58,776 nucleotides of DNA from Phycisphaeraceae bacterium (GTDB taxonomy: Bacteria; Planctomycetota; Phycisphaerae; Phycisphaerales; Phycisphaeraceae): contig JAJDCX010000032.1 in assembly GCA_029260615.1 (NCBI GenBank), forward strand, positions 1 through 58,776. The letters are read 5' to 3'. Each line of letters starts with the position of its first letter. The first letter of the stretch is position 1. Below the pieces are notes generated by a model. It had not been told where the DNA came from and did no database searches. It saw only the letters and a program-made list of their open reading frames with translations. Position numbers and translations under genes: made by a program. Positions 8,941-16,954 of this stretch are shown one piece after another.

Positions 8941-9621
8941 ATGACCGATAGTCCAGCCCACAATCAATCGGCCGATGAGAAGGCCAGGGTGGTGATCGCA
9001 CAGATGCCTTGTTTAGCTTGTGGATACAACCTGCACGGGCTGGACCCTCACGGCTTCTGCCCGGAGTGCGGCCACTCTAACCTGCGGACCGTCGAGTCTC
9101 GCCGAAGCATGACCAAACGAGAGTTGGCGGCCTTGGCGTTTCGTGTTGCGGCCGTCTGGATGGCTCTGGGGTGGATTGAGGAATTTCTCCGCACCTTGGG
9201 CAACTTCTACGGAGGCAATGGGCTTCAGATTGTTATGTCTACGGTCTGCGCCGGGCTATACATTCTTGTGAATGCAATGCTGTGGTTGAAAGCCGACTAT
9301 CTAGCGAGGCATGCCGTCGTTCATGACGGCCCTATATCACTTAGTGGAAGACTCGAGTATGAGCAATGCTTGTCGATTGCACTGAGTGTCATCGGAGTTA
9401 TTTACATCGTGTACGCTGTATCTGGCACATCATGGGCCGTTTCAGCATGGCTGACAGATACATGGCAAAAGGATTACTCGCTGACCAGCCTTGTAGCATC
9501 TGCGATAAGCCTGCTGATAGGCTGTGTTCTGCTTATCGGTGCGAGAAGAATCGTAAGCGTTGTGATGTGGTTGCGTGTAGCCGGAACACGCAGCAAGATC
9601 GAGTCGTCAACCGAATCGTAA
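8941..9621 (+). CDS. Zinc-ribbon membrane protein, function unknown
   Basis: The ATG at 8941 has a GGAGG box 7 nt upstream and is preferred over an in-frame TTG at 8884. Residues about 21-45 form a zinc ribbon (CLACGYNLHGL and FCPECGH). At least four hydrophobic segments follow (around FRVAAVWMALGW, GLYILVNAMLW, LSVIGVIYIVYAV and ISLLIGCVLLIGA). Short proteins with an N-terminal CxxCGYNLxGL ribbon plus helices are in my experience frequent in planctomycetes, but their role is unknown. It ends 3 nt from the convergent clpS. Confidence 0.7.
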   Translation: MTDSPAHNQSADEKARVVIAQMPCLACGYNLHGLDPHGFCPECGHSNLRTVESRRSMTKRELAALAFRVAAVWMALGWIEEFLRTLGNFYGGNGLQIVMSTVCAGLYILVNAMLWLKADYLARHAVVHDGPISLSGRLEYEQCLSIALSVIGVIYIVYAVSGTSWAVSAWLTDTWQKDYSLTSLVASAISLLIGCVLLIGARRIVSVVMWLRVAGTRSKIESSTES

Positions 9622-9624
9622 CGG

Positions 9625-9990
9625 CTACGCCGGCGCAATCGTCACCGTCAAACCCCGGCTGGCAAACTGATACTTATAAAGCTCGGCGCGTTCGCGGTGG
9701 GTGGTCAGCAGCATCGCTCGCCCACGGGTGTGGGCCTCGATCATACGGCGGACCGCGGCCTGATCACTTAGCTGGGTGAGCCGCTTGATGGTGATGACCA
9801 CGTCTTCCATCCCGTTGACCTGGTCATTGAGCAGGACAACTTTCCAAGGCGGCAGCATCCCGACCTTCGGCCTGGTAGTACGGCGAATAGGGTTGGGTGT
9901 TTGTGTAGCGGCGGGGGGCTCGCGGAGGCTGTCGGTGTCAGGCTCTTCAAGATCGAAGTTGCTCGACATGTCTTCTAAATGATCTGCCAC
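9625..9990 (-). CDS. clpS: ATP-dependent Clp protease adaptor ClpS
   Basis: Adaptor that binds ClpA/ClpC and delivers N-degron substrates. The core is recognisable from WKVVLLNDQVNGMEDVV, through HTRGRAMLLTTHRERAELY (family HxxGxA motif and the ClpA-contact helix), to LTVTIAPA. The canonical NDDxTPMEFVV is here NDQVNGMEDVV, so the substrate-pocket region departs from proteobacterial ClpS. A non-conserved N-terminal extension of about 45 residues is rich in Pro and acidic residues. No clpA/clpC gene is in the window. Confidence 0.88.
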   Translation of the reverse strand: MADHLEDMSSNFDLEEPDTDSLREPPAATQTPNPIRRTTRPKVGMLPPWKVVLLNDQVNGMEDVVITIKRLTQLSDQAAVRRMIEAHTRGRAMLLTTHRERAELYKYQFASRGLTVTIAPA

Positions 9991-10288
9991 GGCTTTCTCC
10001 CTTCAGTCGAAACTTCCCTGACCAAAGTATGGCTGGGCCCTGACTGTGGGCCGGCACCATTGATCGCATCCGTGCTGTGAATCGCGGCGGTCCCAACAGC
10101 GGGCCGTCAACGCTCCTGCGGCTCACATTGTACCAAACCACGGAGAACATGCCCGCATGCCGCATCGCACCGGATAGGGCTATTAAGGCAAGCGCGCTTT
10201 AAGATGGGTAAACCTGTGGTATTACAGATCGGGCATACCAGCAGGGAACTGGGGCCGAGGAGGTTTACTTTTGGGAGGAGGCGTGGAG

Positions 10289-10369
10289 ATGAAATTAAAC
10301 ATCATGTACGCGACTGCAGTATCTGTGGGCCTGTTTGCTAAAGGATATTCAGTCTGTGAACGAGATTAA
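10289..10369 (+). CDS. Possible 26-residue peptide ORF
   Basis: A strong purine-rich box (GGAGGAGGCGTGGAG) precedes ATG at 10289. The peptide begins MKLNIMYATAVSVGLFAKG, like the start of a signal peptide, and stops after 26 residues. It may be a leader peptide, a small secreted product or the remnant of a decayed exported-protein gene. Too short to judge by coding statistics. Confidence 0.25.
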   Translation: MKLNIMYATAVSVGLFAKGYSVCERD

Positions 10370-10574
10370 AGATTCACAAGTCGATATATCGCTGTGATGG
10401 CTATGTAATCCGCCTTAATTACACATTAATCACTTTATCACCCCAGGGGCATCAAAGTCCTTCTCAAAGCCCAATTGCTTAGGTAGAATACCGATGTCAA
10501 CATTGGGGTGATGTGAAGGCGAAGGGGAAGCCTTCAGGGGTTGGGTGGCGGCATATCGTTAGTCGCAGTAAATA

Positions 10575-10590
10575 GGGTGGTTGTCTTGCC
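10575..10590 (+). promoter_or_regulatory. Candidate sigma-54 promoter upstream of the activator gene
   Basis: GG at 10576-10577 and GC at 10588-10589 have the required 10-nt spacing, and the -12 side reads TTGC. The -24 side lacks the CAC of the consensus TGGCAC. The expected transcript start near 10600 lies 55 nt before the GTG start at 10657. Plausible but weak. Confidence 0.3.
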
Positions 10591-10656
10591 GCGGTCACAT
10601 CAGAACCGGGGCGGCGAGGGGCGGTAATCAAAGAGTCAGGCGCGAATATAGGGCGT

Positions 10657-11640
10657 GTGTCGCACACCGATGGGGGGGGATGTTCTGCGCCACCGATGGT
10701 CGGTCAATCAGACGCGATGTCGTTGCTGCGGACCCGCGTGGATGCGGTCGCCCAACGCCGTTGCACAGTACTGATCGAAGGGGAGACCGGCACGGGTAAA
10801 GAATTGGTTGCCCGCCATATCCACATGGATAGCCACCGCGCCGCCGGGCCGTTTGTGCCGGTCGATTGTTCGACGCTGCCGCAGACCCTGTTCGAGTCAC
10901 AGATGTTTGGGCATGTCAAGGGCGCATTTACCGGGGCCCAGCACAGCACACTGGGGTTTGTACGATCCGCCGACGGCGGGACCCTGTTCCTTGATGAGAT
11001 AGGCGAACTCCCGCTTGCGGCCCAGGCCAAACTGCTTAGATGCATCCAGGAACGCATCGTCGTTCCGGTCGGTGCGTCCAAACCGATCGGCGTTGATGTG
11101 CGGATCATCGCAGCCACACACCGTAACCTCCGTGCCATGGCGGATGGCGGGACGTTCCGTGAGGACCTGTATTACCGCATCGATGTGGTCAAAATCAAAA
11201 CTCCCCCCCTGCGTGACCGTGTGGGAGATATCTCGTCGCTTGTTCGCCATTTTGTTACTGAACTCGCCGAGTTATATGATGAGCCCGGCAAGCGGGTCGG
11301 CCCCGGGGTGATCGAAGCGTTGATCCGGCACGACTGGCCTGGAAACGTCCGGGAACTGAGTAACGCGATCGAGCACGCCTTCATATTCAACTCCGGTGAA
11401 GAACTTCTCGCTGAGAACCTGCCCAACACGGTAACCAGTGGCCGATCTGGCACCCCCCGGGCTGAACGAGGTGTCAGCCCTTTGGCACAAGTAGAAAGCG
11501 AACTGATCGCCCGTGCCTTGCGAGCCGCAAACGGTAACCAGAGCAAGGCCTCACAACTCATCGGGATTGAACGGCACAGACTCCGCCGAAAGATTGCGCG
11601 TTACGGCCTAGAGTCGCTAACACGACCCAAGTCAATCTAA
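10657..11640 (+). CDS. Sigma-54-dependent transcriptional activator (AAA+ plus Fis-type HTH, no receiver)
   Basis: Bacterial enhancer-binding protein that hydrolyses ATP to open sigma-54 promoters. Walker A is GETGTGKE (residues 42-49), the sigma-54-contacting loop GAFTGA is intact (89-94), Walker B is GGTLFLDEIGE (about 107-117), and an arginine-rich sensor region follows (REDLYYRIDV, PPLRDR). The C-terminal Fis-like HTH reads ANGNQSKASQLIGIERHRL. The 327-residue protein begins almost directly at the AAA+ domain, with no N-terminal receiver, GAF or PAS domain, so it is either constitutive or controlled in trans. The start used is GTG. It lies upstream of a pseudo-receiver gene and eight PEP-CTERM genes; PrsR-type activators control PEP-CTERM genes in some other bacteria, which makes these plausible targets. 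Confidence 0.92.
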   Translation: MSHTDGGGCSAPPMVGQSDAMSLLRTRVDAVAQRRCTVLIEGETGTGKELVARHIHMDSHRAAGPFVPVDCSTLPQTLFESQMFGHVKGAFTGAQHSTLGFVRSADGGTLFLDEIGELPLAAQAKLLRCIQERIVVPVGASKPIGVDVRIIAATHRNLRAMADGGTFREDLYYRIDVVKIKTPPLRDRVGDISSLVRHFVTELAELYDEPGKRVGPGVIEALIRHDWPGNVRELSNAIEHAFIFNSGEELLAENLPNTVTSGRSGTPRAERGVSPLAQVESELIARALRAANGNQSKASQLIGIERHRLRRKIARYGLESLTRPKSI

Positions 11641-11703
11641 TACAGGCTACAAATTTGAACCACGTTCAGTGTGTTTGGTGCGCTTGGCGTACGTCTATGC
11701 GCC

Positions 11704-11808
11704 GGTATGAAACATACCAACTGGTACAAACCATTCCATCGTGTTCTAACTAGTGCTTGTACTTATAGCTGGTATGACGTGCGCGATAGATAAGGAATAA
11801 AACATTCC
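11704..11808. promoter_or_regulatory. Three copies of a 15-bp palindrome: probable enhancer array
   Basis: GGTATGAAACATACC (11704-11718) and GGAATAAAACATTCC (11794-11808) both fit GGWATRAAACATWCC; where position 3 changes from T to A, position 13 changes from A to T, keeping the symmetry. A third, looser copy, GGTACAAACCATTCC, lies at 11723-11737. A further half-site GGTATG is at 11771-11776. They sit about 105-205 bp upstream of a sigma-54-type promoter (11911-11924), the usual position of enhancer sites for sigma-54 activators. The neighbouring activator is the natural candidate to bind them; this is inference. Confidence 0.6.
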
Positions 11809-11908
11809 AGAATGACTCAAAACATCCTTTAGCAGTCGGGTGTGTCGTTCATGCTGTAAACGTTGGACCGTCTACACACTTATAAATACTTTAAAAGATT
11901 ATCCCGGT

Positions 11909-11926
11909 TCGGCACGGGCTTCGCTT
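11909..11926 (+). promoter_or_regulatory. Putative sigma-54 (-24/-12) promoter
   Basis: The sequence CGGCACGGGCTTCGC places GG at 11911-11912 and GC at 11923-11924 with exactly 10 nt between them, and the -24 element matches GGCAC fully. The -12 element is TCGC instead of TTGC. Transcription would start near 11936, upstream of the ATG at 11971. Confidence 0.6.
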
Positions 11927-11970
11927 AATACCAGGTGCATTCGCATCAAAGTAATCAAGTGGAGCCCGCG

Positions 11971-12429
11971 ATGATCTGTGTCCCTTACAACCCTGTACTC
12001 TTGGTCACACCGACTGGCGGTCAAGACATCAGCGAAACGGGAAACGCAACAGACCCGTGGTTGTCGGTCCGGGCTAAGACCGTCGGCGAGGCGCTCCGCC
12101 ATGTCCGCCAGCACCAACCGCGCGTGCTTGTGGTGAATGTATCCACGCTGTCTTACGGCAGCAGCGCATGTGACACAGCCATGCGTGTGATCCACGAGGT
12201 GCGGCGGCGGCTGTCGGGGGTGTCGATCATTGTTCTAGGCGCGTCCGAAGACCCATCCATGGAGCAGGCGGCTCGCCGCCAAGGGGCAACTATCTATCTG
12301 ACAGTCAGCGGGGGCAACGGGCTCAACGAGGCACGTCGGTATATCCGGGCGCTGCATCCTCGCGATGGCCCAGTCAACGCCCACGGCCCACCACACAGCG
12401 GTGTGCCCCCGCGACGAAGCGGGTCTTGA
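11971..12429 (+). CDS. Stand-alone degenerate receiver-like (CheY-fold) protein
   Basis: The 152-residue protein has the alternating strand/helix pattern of a receiver domain: NPVLLVTP, then RVLVVNVSTL, then VSIIVLGASEDPSMEQAARRQ and GATIYLTVSG, which parallels the last strands of CheY. The phosphorylation residues are missing: the acidic pair after strand 1, the Asp at the end of strand 3 (here N/V), and the Lys after strand 5 (here V). This suggests a pseudo-receiver. ATG 11971 with GGAG at 11961-11964 is preferred over an in-frame start at 11935, which would precede the predicted transcript start. It may act with the receiver-less activator encoded upstream. Family assignment is from pattern only. 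Confidence 0.5.
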   Translation: MICVPYNPVLLVTPTGGQDISETGNATDPWLSVRAKTVGEALRHVRQHQPRVLVVNVSTLSYGSSACDTAMRVIHEVRRRLSGVSIIVLGASEDPSMEQAARRQGATIYLTVSGGNGLNEARRYIRALHPRDGPVNAHGPPHSGVPPRRSGS

Positions 12430-12494
12430 ACACGCTCTAAATAGCTTTTAACAACCCGTGAAACATTGACACTAGAAGAAAGTAACCGCCGACA

Positions 12495-12509
12495 TGCCAC
12501 CGGGCTTGC
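12495..12509 (+). promoter_or_regulatory. Weak sigma-54-like promoter candidate
   Basis: TGCCACCGGGCTTGC matches the consensus spacing and both elements except that the invariant GG is GC. It lies 27 nt before the ATG at 12537. The mismatch at the key position makes it doubtful. Confidence 0.25.
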
Positions 12510-12536
12510 GGCCAACAAGGGGGAAGGAGAGACACC

Positions 12537-12746
12537 ATGTGCATCATCTTAAACAACAACAGGAAGAACCTGCGTAAGGCAAGCGGTGAAGAGTTGCTGC
12601 TTCTAGCCGTGCTCGGAGACTCAAACCTCAAGCCGCAAATCGACCAGGAGCTTGATCGCCGAGCCCGAATTAGTGCCGCCGGTGGTAGGGGCGTGGTGCC
12701 TCACCCGATCCCAATGTTCTCCGGTTTTAGTGGCCATGCCGCGTAG
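12537..12746 (+). CDS. Small protein of unknown function (69 aa)
   Basis: The ATG is preceded by GGGGGAAGGAGAG, a strong ribosome-binding site. The N-terminal half is charged and probably helical (NLRKASGEELLLLAVLGDS, then IDQELDRRARIS); the C-terminal part is Gly/Pro/Phe-rich. There is no signal peptide or membrane segment. It sits between the pseudo-receiver gene and the PEP-CTERM array on the same strand and could belong to the regulatory island. No family recognised. Confidence 0.5.
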   Translation: MCIILNNNRKNLRKASGEELLLLAVLGDSNLKPQIDQELDRRARISAAGGRGVVPHPIPMFSGFSGHAA

Positions 12747-12818
12747 AAGCGGGCCGTGGCCTGGCTATGTCCGGAAACCCAGATTGATTGTGACAACTAA
12801 AGCCTCTTCTCTACTCCC

Positions 12819-12851
12819 GCCGCGCACTACCCCCCGACTCTCGGGGGGCGG
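12819..12851 (+). terminator. GC-rich hairpin after the small ORF
   Basis: CCCCCCGA (12830-12837) pairs with TCGGGGGG (12841-12848) across a three-base loop, flanked by GCCGC and GCGGC. No T-run follows. It may terminate or attenuate transcription before the PEP-CTERM array. The rest of 12747-13006 shows nothing else clear. Confidence 0.45.
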
Positions 12852-13006
12852 CGCACCGGGTGTGACGACCATCGGCGTATCGGAACAGATGAAACGAGCC
12901 ACGAGCGCTGGTGTTTAAGAGCCAGCAATGAATATGAATGTCCGTTTATAAGCGTTGATTGAACACCACAACCAGCTGGCAGACTCATACACGAAAGGCA
13001 CAAGTC

Positions 13007-13621
13007 ATGAACAATTCACTATCAAGGATAATTCTGACCCCCGCTCTCGCCGTGGTTTCTCTAGTGATGTGTAACCCCGCTCTTGCCCAGGGAACCGCAA
13101 ACGGACCTGTCACAAGCCACACCGTTGACCCCGGGCCGATCGTACTGATAGGCGACCCACTTAGCCCGATCCCGATAGACCTGGACCCCAACGGTCAACC
13201 GTGGACCAAGAACATCGTCGACCCCAACCTCCTGATGATTAACGGCGGCCCGCTGGAGATCATCGAAAACATCCTCAATGCCGGGACCGAACCCTGGCTT
13301 GATTGGCACGAGCACATCCTGCCGGACGCTATCGGTGTCATCCCCGGCGTATGGTCGAATGTGAATCTCTCCGTGAACGGCAACCCAATCCTGTTCAACT
13401 CCTTGGGGCTAAACACGTCGGACCTCTGGCTTGACTCCTTCAGTCAGCCAGTGCTGCCCGGCGACGTTTTAGAGATCCGCAAGACAGTTGACGCGTTCGC
13501 CACGCCCGCTCTGTTCACCATGAGGATTCAGGAATACCCAACTCCCGAGCCCGCCAGCGCGGCTCTGATCGGGGTCGGCTCACTGATGCTTCTTGGAAAA
13601 AGACGTTGGCGATCATCGTAA
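13007..13621 (+). CDS. PEP-CTERM exported protein (paralogue 1 of a tandem pair)
   Basis: Start at ATG 13007 (after GAAAGG) gives a signal peptide ending near NPALA. The C-terminus reads TPEPASAALIGVGSLMLLG followed by KRRWRSS, the exosortase sorting signal. The mature part has an SHTVDPGPIVLIGDP segment and WLDWHEHILPDAIGV. It aligns along its whole length with the next gene (13709-14329), roughly 60% identical by eye, so the two arose by tandem duplication. The product should be processed at PEP and exported or anchored; its role is unknown. Confidence 0.85.
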   Translation: MNNSLSRIILTPALAVVSLVMCNPALAQGTANGPVTSHTVDPGPIVLIGDPLSPIPIDLDPNGQPWTKNIVDPNLLMINGGPLEIIENILNAGTEPWLDWHEHILPDAIGVIPGVWSNVNLSVNGNPILFNSLGLNTSDLWLDSFSQPVLPGDVLEIRKTVDAFATPALFTMRIQEYPTPEPASAALIGVGSLMLLGKRRWRSS

Positions 13622-13708
13622 TACAGGCTCACCCAATAGCTCATTAAGTACACAGCAAAGACACAACAGCATCACAATAAAACTCTCCACTCATGAAAGG
13701 AAAGAGCC

Positions 13709-14329
13709 ATGAAATCTTCACTCTCTAGACTGATCCTGACCCCCGCTCTCACACTGGCATTGTTAGCGATGTGCAACACCACCTTCGCCCAAGGCACAGC
13801 GACCGGCCCGTTCACCAGCCACATCGTTGACCCCGGGCCGATCGTGTTTATCGGTGATCCGGTCAATCCAATCCCGATAGACTTGGATCCCAACGGCCTG
13901 CCCTGGTTCAAGAGCATCACCGATCCGAATGCCGTGGTCACGGGTCCCGGACTGCTGAGCATGGTCGAAACCATCCAGAATGTCGGGAATGAGCCCTGGT
14001 TCGATTGGCATGAGCACATCCTCCCCAACGCAGCCGGTGTCACTTCCAGCACTTGGTTCAGCGTCAAACTCTCAATCAATGGCAGCCCGATCGGGTTTGT
14101 CCCCACTGGCCTGGGCACAGCAGATCTTTGGCTTGACACCTTTTCCCTGCCCGTGCTACCAGGCGACATCCTGGTGATCGAGAAAGAGGTTGAGGTCTTC
14201 CCCCTCACACCGGGATCATCTGGCCCCATCCTCAGAATCCAGGAATACCCGACACCCGAACCCGCCAGCGCGGCTCTGATCGGACTCGGCTCGATAGCTC
14301 TCTTAAGCAAGAGACGCTCAGCCGGATAG
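13709..14329 (+). CDS. PEP-CTERM exported protein (paralogue 2 of a tandem pair)
   Basis: The 206-residue protein has a signal peptide ending near NTTFA, mature core SHIVDPGPIVFIGDP and WFDWHEHILPNAAGV, and a C-terminus of TPEPASAALIGLGSIALLS plus KRRSAG. AAAGGAAAGAG precedes the ATG. Strongest similarity visible in the window is to the preceding gene. The gap between the two is 87 nt without a clear promoter or terminator, and the strong hairpin after this gene suggests they end one transcript together. Confidence 0.86.
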   Translation: MKSSLSRLILTPALTLALLAMCNTTFAQGTATGPFTSHIVDPGPIVFIGDPVNPIPIDLDPNGLPWFKSITDPNAVVTGPGLLSMVETIQNVGNEPWFDWHEHILPNAAGVTSSTWFSVKLSINGSPIGFVPTGLGTADLWLDTFSLPVLPGDILVIEKEVEVFPLTPGSSGPILRIQEYPTPEPASAALIGLGSIALLSKRRSAG

Positions 14330-14345
14330 CCTCCGACGCAACCTC

Positions 14346-14375
14346 CCGCCGGCACACTTGCAGGTGTGCCGGCGG
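14346..14375 (+). terminator. Strong hairpin terminator after the paralogous pair
   Basis: A perfect 12-bp stem CCGCCGGCACAC / GTGTGCCGGCGG with loop TTGCAG follows the stop at 14329 by 16 nt. The tract after it (CTTCT) is only weakly T-rich. Confidence 0.7.
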
Positions 14376-14423
14376 CTTCTAACGACGAGATATCAATAGT
14401 TACTTACCACGAAAGAACCTCTT

Positions 14424-15098
14424 ATGAAACGTCTGACAAAAACAACTCTGACGGCTTGTATGGCCAGCGCCTTATTCACGGGGAGTACACAGGCCGCGTT
14501 AATCACCACGTCCGCGCCGCTAGGCCCTTCGACGGTCATCGACTTCCAACAGTTCAGCTCGGTGGCAACCGCCAACGCCGTGCCCGTACAGGTCAGCACC
14601 TTTGTGGGTGAAGACGTAGAGCTGTTCGGCTTGGGACCAAGCAACACATTCGTCGGACCCATCAGTTTCAATCTGGCAGGCAATGGCCAGTGGCTCAGTT
14701 CGACCGACGTCAATTTCCGCAGTGCCTACCTGCCCACCAGTGTCGCGGATGCGATGGCTTTCGTGTTCAACACAGCCCCAATCCGCGGTGTGGGGGGATT
14801 CATGAATTACCCACCGGGGTTCGGCCCCGTCTTGATCGAGGCCTACGACGCCGGCGGGGTACTCCTGGAATCCTACGACCTGACCGCTTCCGCGCCGATC
14901 AGCACACCCGGTGGCGTCAACCAAGGTGCCTTCCGTGGCATCCTCCGTGCCACCAACGACATCACAAGCTTTCGGATCACCAGCGACTTCGCCGTGCTGG
15001 ACAACCTGACCTTCACCCGTGTCCCCGAACCGGCGTCGCTGGCACTAATGGGGCTCGGCACCGTTCTCGCCGGATCAAGGCGAAGATCGTCTCGATGA
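14424..15098 (+). CDS. PEP-CTERM exported protein
   Basis: The 224-residue protein has a signal peptide (MKRLTKTTLTACMASALF, cleavage near STQAA) and a C-terminus of VPEPASLALMGLGTVLAGS followed by RRRSSR. The mature region is Ser/Thr/Ala/Gly-rich and probably beta-rich, with VIDFQQFSS near its start and FRITSDFAVLDNLTFTRV just before the sorting signal; DNLTF-type endings are common in PEP-CTERM proteins with a carbohydrate-binding-like beta-sandwich. No specific function assigned. Confidence 0.85.
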   Translation: MKRLTKTTLTACMASALFTGSTQAALITTSAPLGPSTVIDFQQFSSVATANAVPVQVSTFVGEDVELFGLGPSNTFVGPISFNLAGNGQWLSSTDVNFRSAYLPTSVADAMAFVFNTAPIRGVGGFMNYPPGFGPVLIEAYDAGGVLLESYDLTASAPISTPGGVNQGAFRGILRATNDITSFRITSDFAVLDNLTFTRVPEPASLALMGLGTVLAGSRRRSSR

Positions 15099-15157
15099 CT
15101 TAGCAGGGGGTTGCGTTTCCTCTTACTCATTACAACTCATCACTAAGGGATAGAATC

Positions 15158-15826
15158 ATGACTACCAAACAACTACTCCGCGGCATCAGTGCGACAACCC
15201 TGGCTCTCTCGTGTGTCAGTCCACTTCAGGCGGGTGCAATCACAGCGTTCACCCCATTCCCCGGCATCAATTCCGTGGCAGGCGTTGTTATCAATCCACC
15301 TGCACCTGCGAATAACGACGATGTCGCTGGATTATCCCCGAACGACCTTTTCGTTACGCAGAAAGACTACATCGCCATCGGTGCTGTCGACATCGTGTTC
15401 GATGTCGTGCCTACCGGCGGAGTCACCGAGTACTCGATCCGTGAAGGCGTAAGCAACTCCACCGGCATCGACTGGTCGGGCTACACCATCCAACTGGGGT
15501 TTGGGACAGGTGCCGGCTTCGTGCCGTCGACTCCGGGTGATGGGCTCGACTTTGACTCACTCGACTTTAATTCCCCCCTGGATTTCACCGTCTTCTTCCC
15601 AACCGCCATCAACACTACGGAAGACGAAATTGTGGCCAGTGGGGGTGTGATGCCTGCAGGTGCTTTTAGCCTGCCCTATTTTAGATTCTCCATCGATGTG
15701 CCCGACACCTTCAGCAAGTTCACACTCCGTCAGCTCCCCACAGCAGTCCCAGAACCGATGTCGGCCTCCATGCTGGCGATGCTCGGCGTGGGCGCTCTGA
15801 CACGTAGGGCAAGGAGGCGAGCTTAG
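15158..15826 (+). CDS. PEP-CTERM exported protein
   Basis: The 222-residue protein carries a signal peptide with cleavage near SPLQAGA. Its tail, VPEPMSASMLAMLGVGALT then RRARRRA, has M where most copies have A after PEP. The mature part contains DIVFDVVPTGGVTEYSI and an acidic GDGLDFDSLDFNS stretch. Start ATG 15158 follows AAGGGATAG. It is the fourth gene in the array. No family with known function recognised. Confidence 0.82.
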   Translation: MTTKQLLRGISATTLALSCVSPLQAGAITAFTPFPGINSVAGVVINPPAPANNDDVAGLSPNDLFVTQKDYIAIGAVDIVFDVVPTGGVTEYSIREGVSNSTGIDWSGYTIQLGFGTGAGFVPSTPGDGLDFDSLDFNSPLDFTVFFPTAINTTEDEIVASGGVMPAGAFSLPYFRFSIDVPDTFSKFTLRQLPTAVPEPMSASMLAMLGVGALTRRARRRA

Positions 15827-15913
15827 CAGCGCCAGAAATATCCTCTTGTCAATTTGAATCACATAGTTCTGTCCGACTCATACATACTCAAATACTTTTA
15901 AAGGCTGAATATC

Positions 15914-16870
15914 ATGAAAAACCCATCCCCATCCCAATCCACACTCCTCGCATCGCTCACCCTCTGCCTCACTCAAATGATCTGCATCCCACAAACCGCA
16001 CAAGCCTACTTAGGCGGGTTTGAGGGCGTGGATGGTTACGGCTCCTTCCTGAACGAAGTGTCCACAACCAACGCCGGCGCACACGGCGCAAATGCCGGCG
16101 GCGGAACACTCGCCACGATCCCGCTCAACACCGGTCTGTGGACCAAACTTCAAGGCCCGGTCTTCCCGGCGACAGGCACGGCTGGCGGCATTGCGTATGC
16201 CACGGGCCATCAGAATTTAGACCGCCTAAACCCAAGCACGGCAGCCCAGGCCCTGGTGATCACCACCAACGCCGACGGCTGGGGCGCGGGGCCTCAAGAG
16301 TATGCCTACTCTGTCGATACATTTGACTTAGGCGGTGCGAATCCGTTAACCACCGGCTCAGATACGATCGACATCTCCTTCTGGTCGTGTGCTCAGATCG
16401 TTGGCTCAAGCGACCCCGCCAACGGATTGGGTGCGGGAACGATCGGGGATACCGTTTCGTTCTACGACAGCAGTGGCAATCTTGGTTTCAGCGTCGGCTA
16501 CCGCCAGCCCGGCACGACGACCGACTTCGCCGCCACCAACGTCGGATCGTGGGTGCAATCGGCCGTGGCGGTGAATCCCAGCACCTACCACCGGTGGGAC
16601 ATCACCCTGGACCTGCTTAACGACACCGTCTCGATCAGCATCTTCGAGGCCGGGACGTTGACGAACCTTGTGTCCGGCGCCCCGCTGGTCAACAACATGA
16701 ACAACTTCTCGGAGATGCGGTTTGAAAGTACTGCGGGTGTCAATAACGCCAAGATCTGGTCGCTGGACGACTTTGGGATGGATATCCGTCCGGTACCCGA
16801 GCCCGCGTCGTTGACACTGTTTGCTATGGGTCTAGCTACGCTGACCCGGCGTCATCACCAAGCCAAGTAA
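15914..16870 (+). CDS. PEP-CTERM exported protein, probably beta-sandwich
   Basis: At 318 residues this is the longest protein of the array. It has a signal peptide (cleavage near TAQAYL) and a C-terminus of VPEPASLTLFAMGLATLT then RRHHQAK. The mature region has alternating beta-like stretches (DTVSFYDSSGNLGFSVGYR, YHRWDITLDLLNDTVSISI, IWSLDDFGMDI) typical of lectin or laminin-G-like jelly rolls, but no binding residues can be named. Same strand and spacing as its neighbours. Confidence 0.83.
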   Translation: MKNPSPSQSTLLASLTLCLTQMICIPQTAQAYLGGFEGVDGYGSFLNEVSTTNAGAHGANAGGGTLATIPLNTGLWTKLQGPVFPATGTAGGIAYATGHQNLDRLNPSTAAQALVITTNADGWGAGPQEYAYSVDTFDLGGANPLTTGSDTIDISFWSCAQIVGSSDPANGLGAGTIGDTVSFYDSSGNLGFSVGYRQPGTTTDFAATNVGSWVQSAVAVNPSTYHRWDITLDLLNDTVSISIFEAGTLTNLVSGAPLVNNMNNFSEMRFESTAGVNNAKIWSLDDFGMDIRPVPEPASLTLFAMGLATLTRRHHQAK

Positions 16871-16954
16871 TTCTTACCTAAGAATCCAGTTTTCCGTCCT
16901 TACTACTTCACAATTTCAATCTTGAAAATTCTAAATCAAACCAGGAGCCTCATC

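Larger units (their letters stand above)
9991..10656. other. Long intergenic region before the sigma-54 activator
   Basis: About 660 bases holding only a possible 26-residue ORF (10289-10369), a candidate sigma-54 promoter near 10576 and half-sites resembling the downstream palindromes (GGTAT at 10218-10222 and CATACC at 10234-10239). The stretch 10300-10500 is visibly more AT-rich than its surroundings. No structured RNA was recognised. Confidence 0.45.

Noticed and set aside
10200..10370. AT-rich intergenic stretch considered as a riboswitch or structured RNA
   Set aside because: No known riboswitch core or convincing long stems; left as unassigned.
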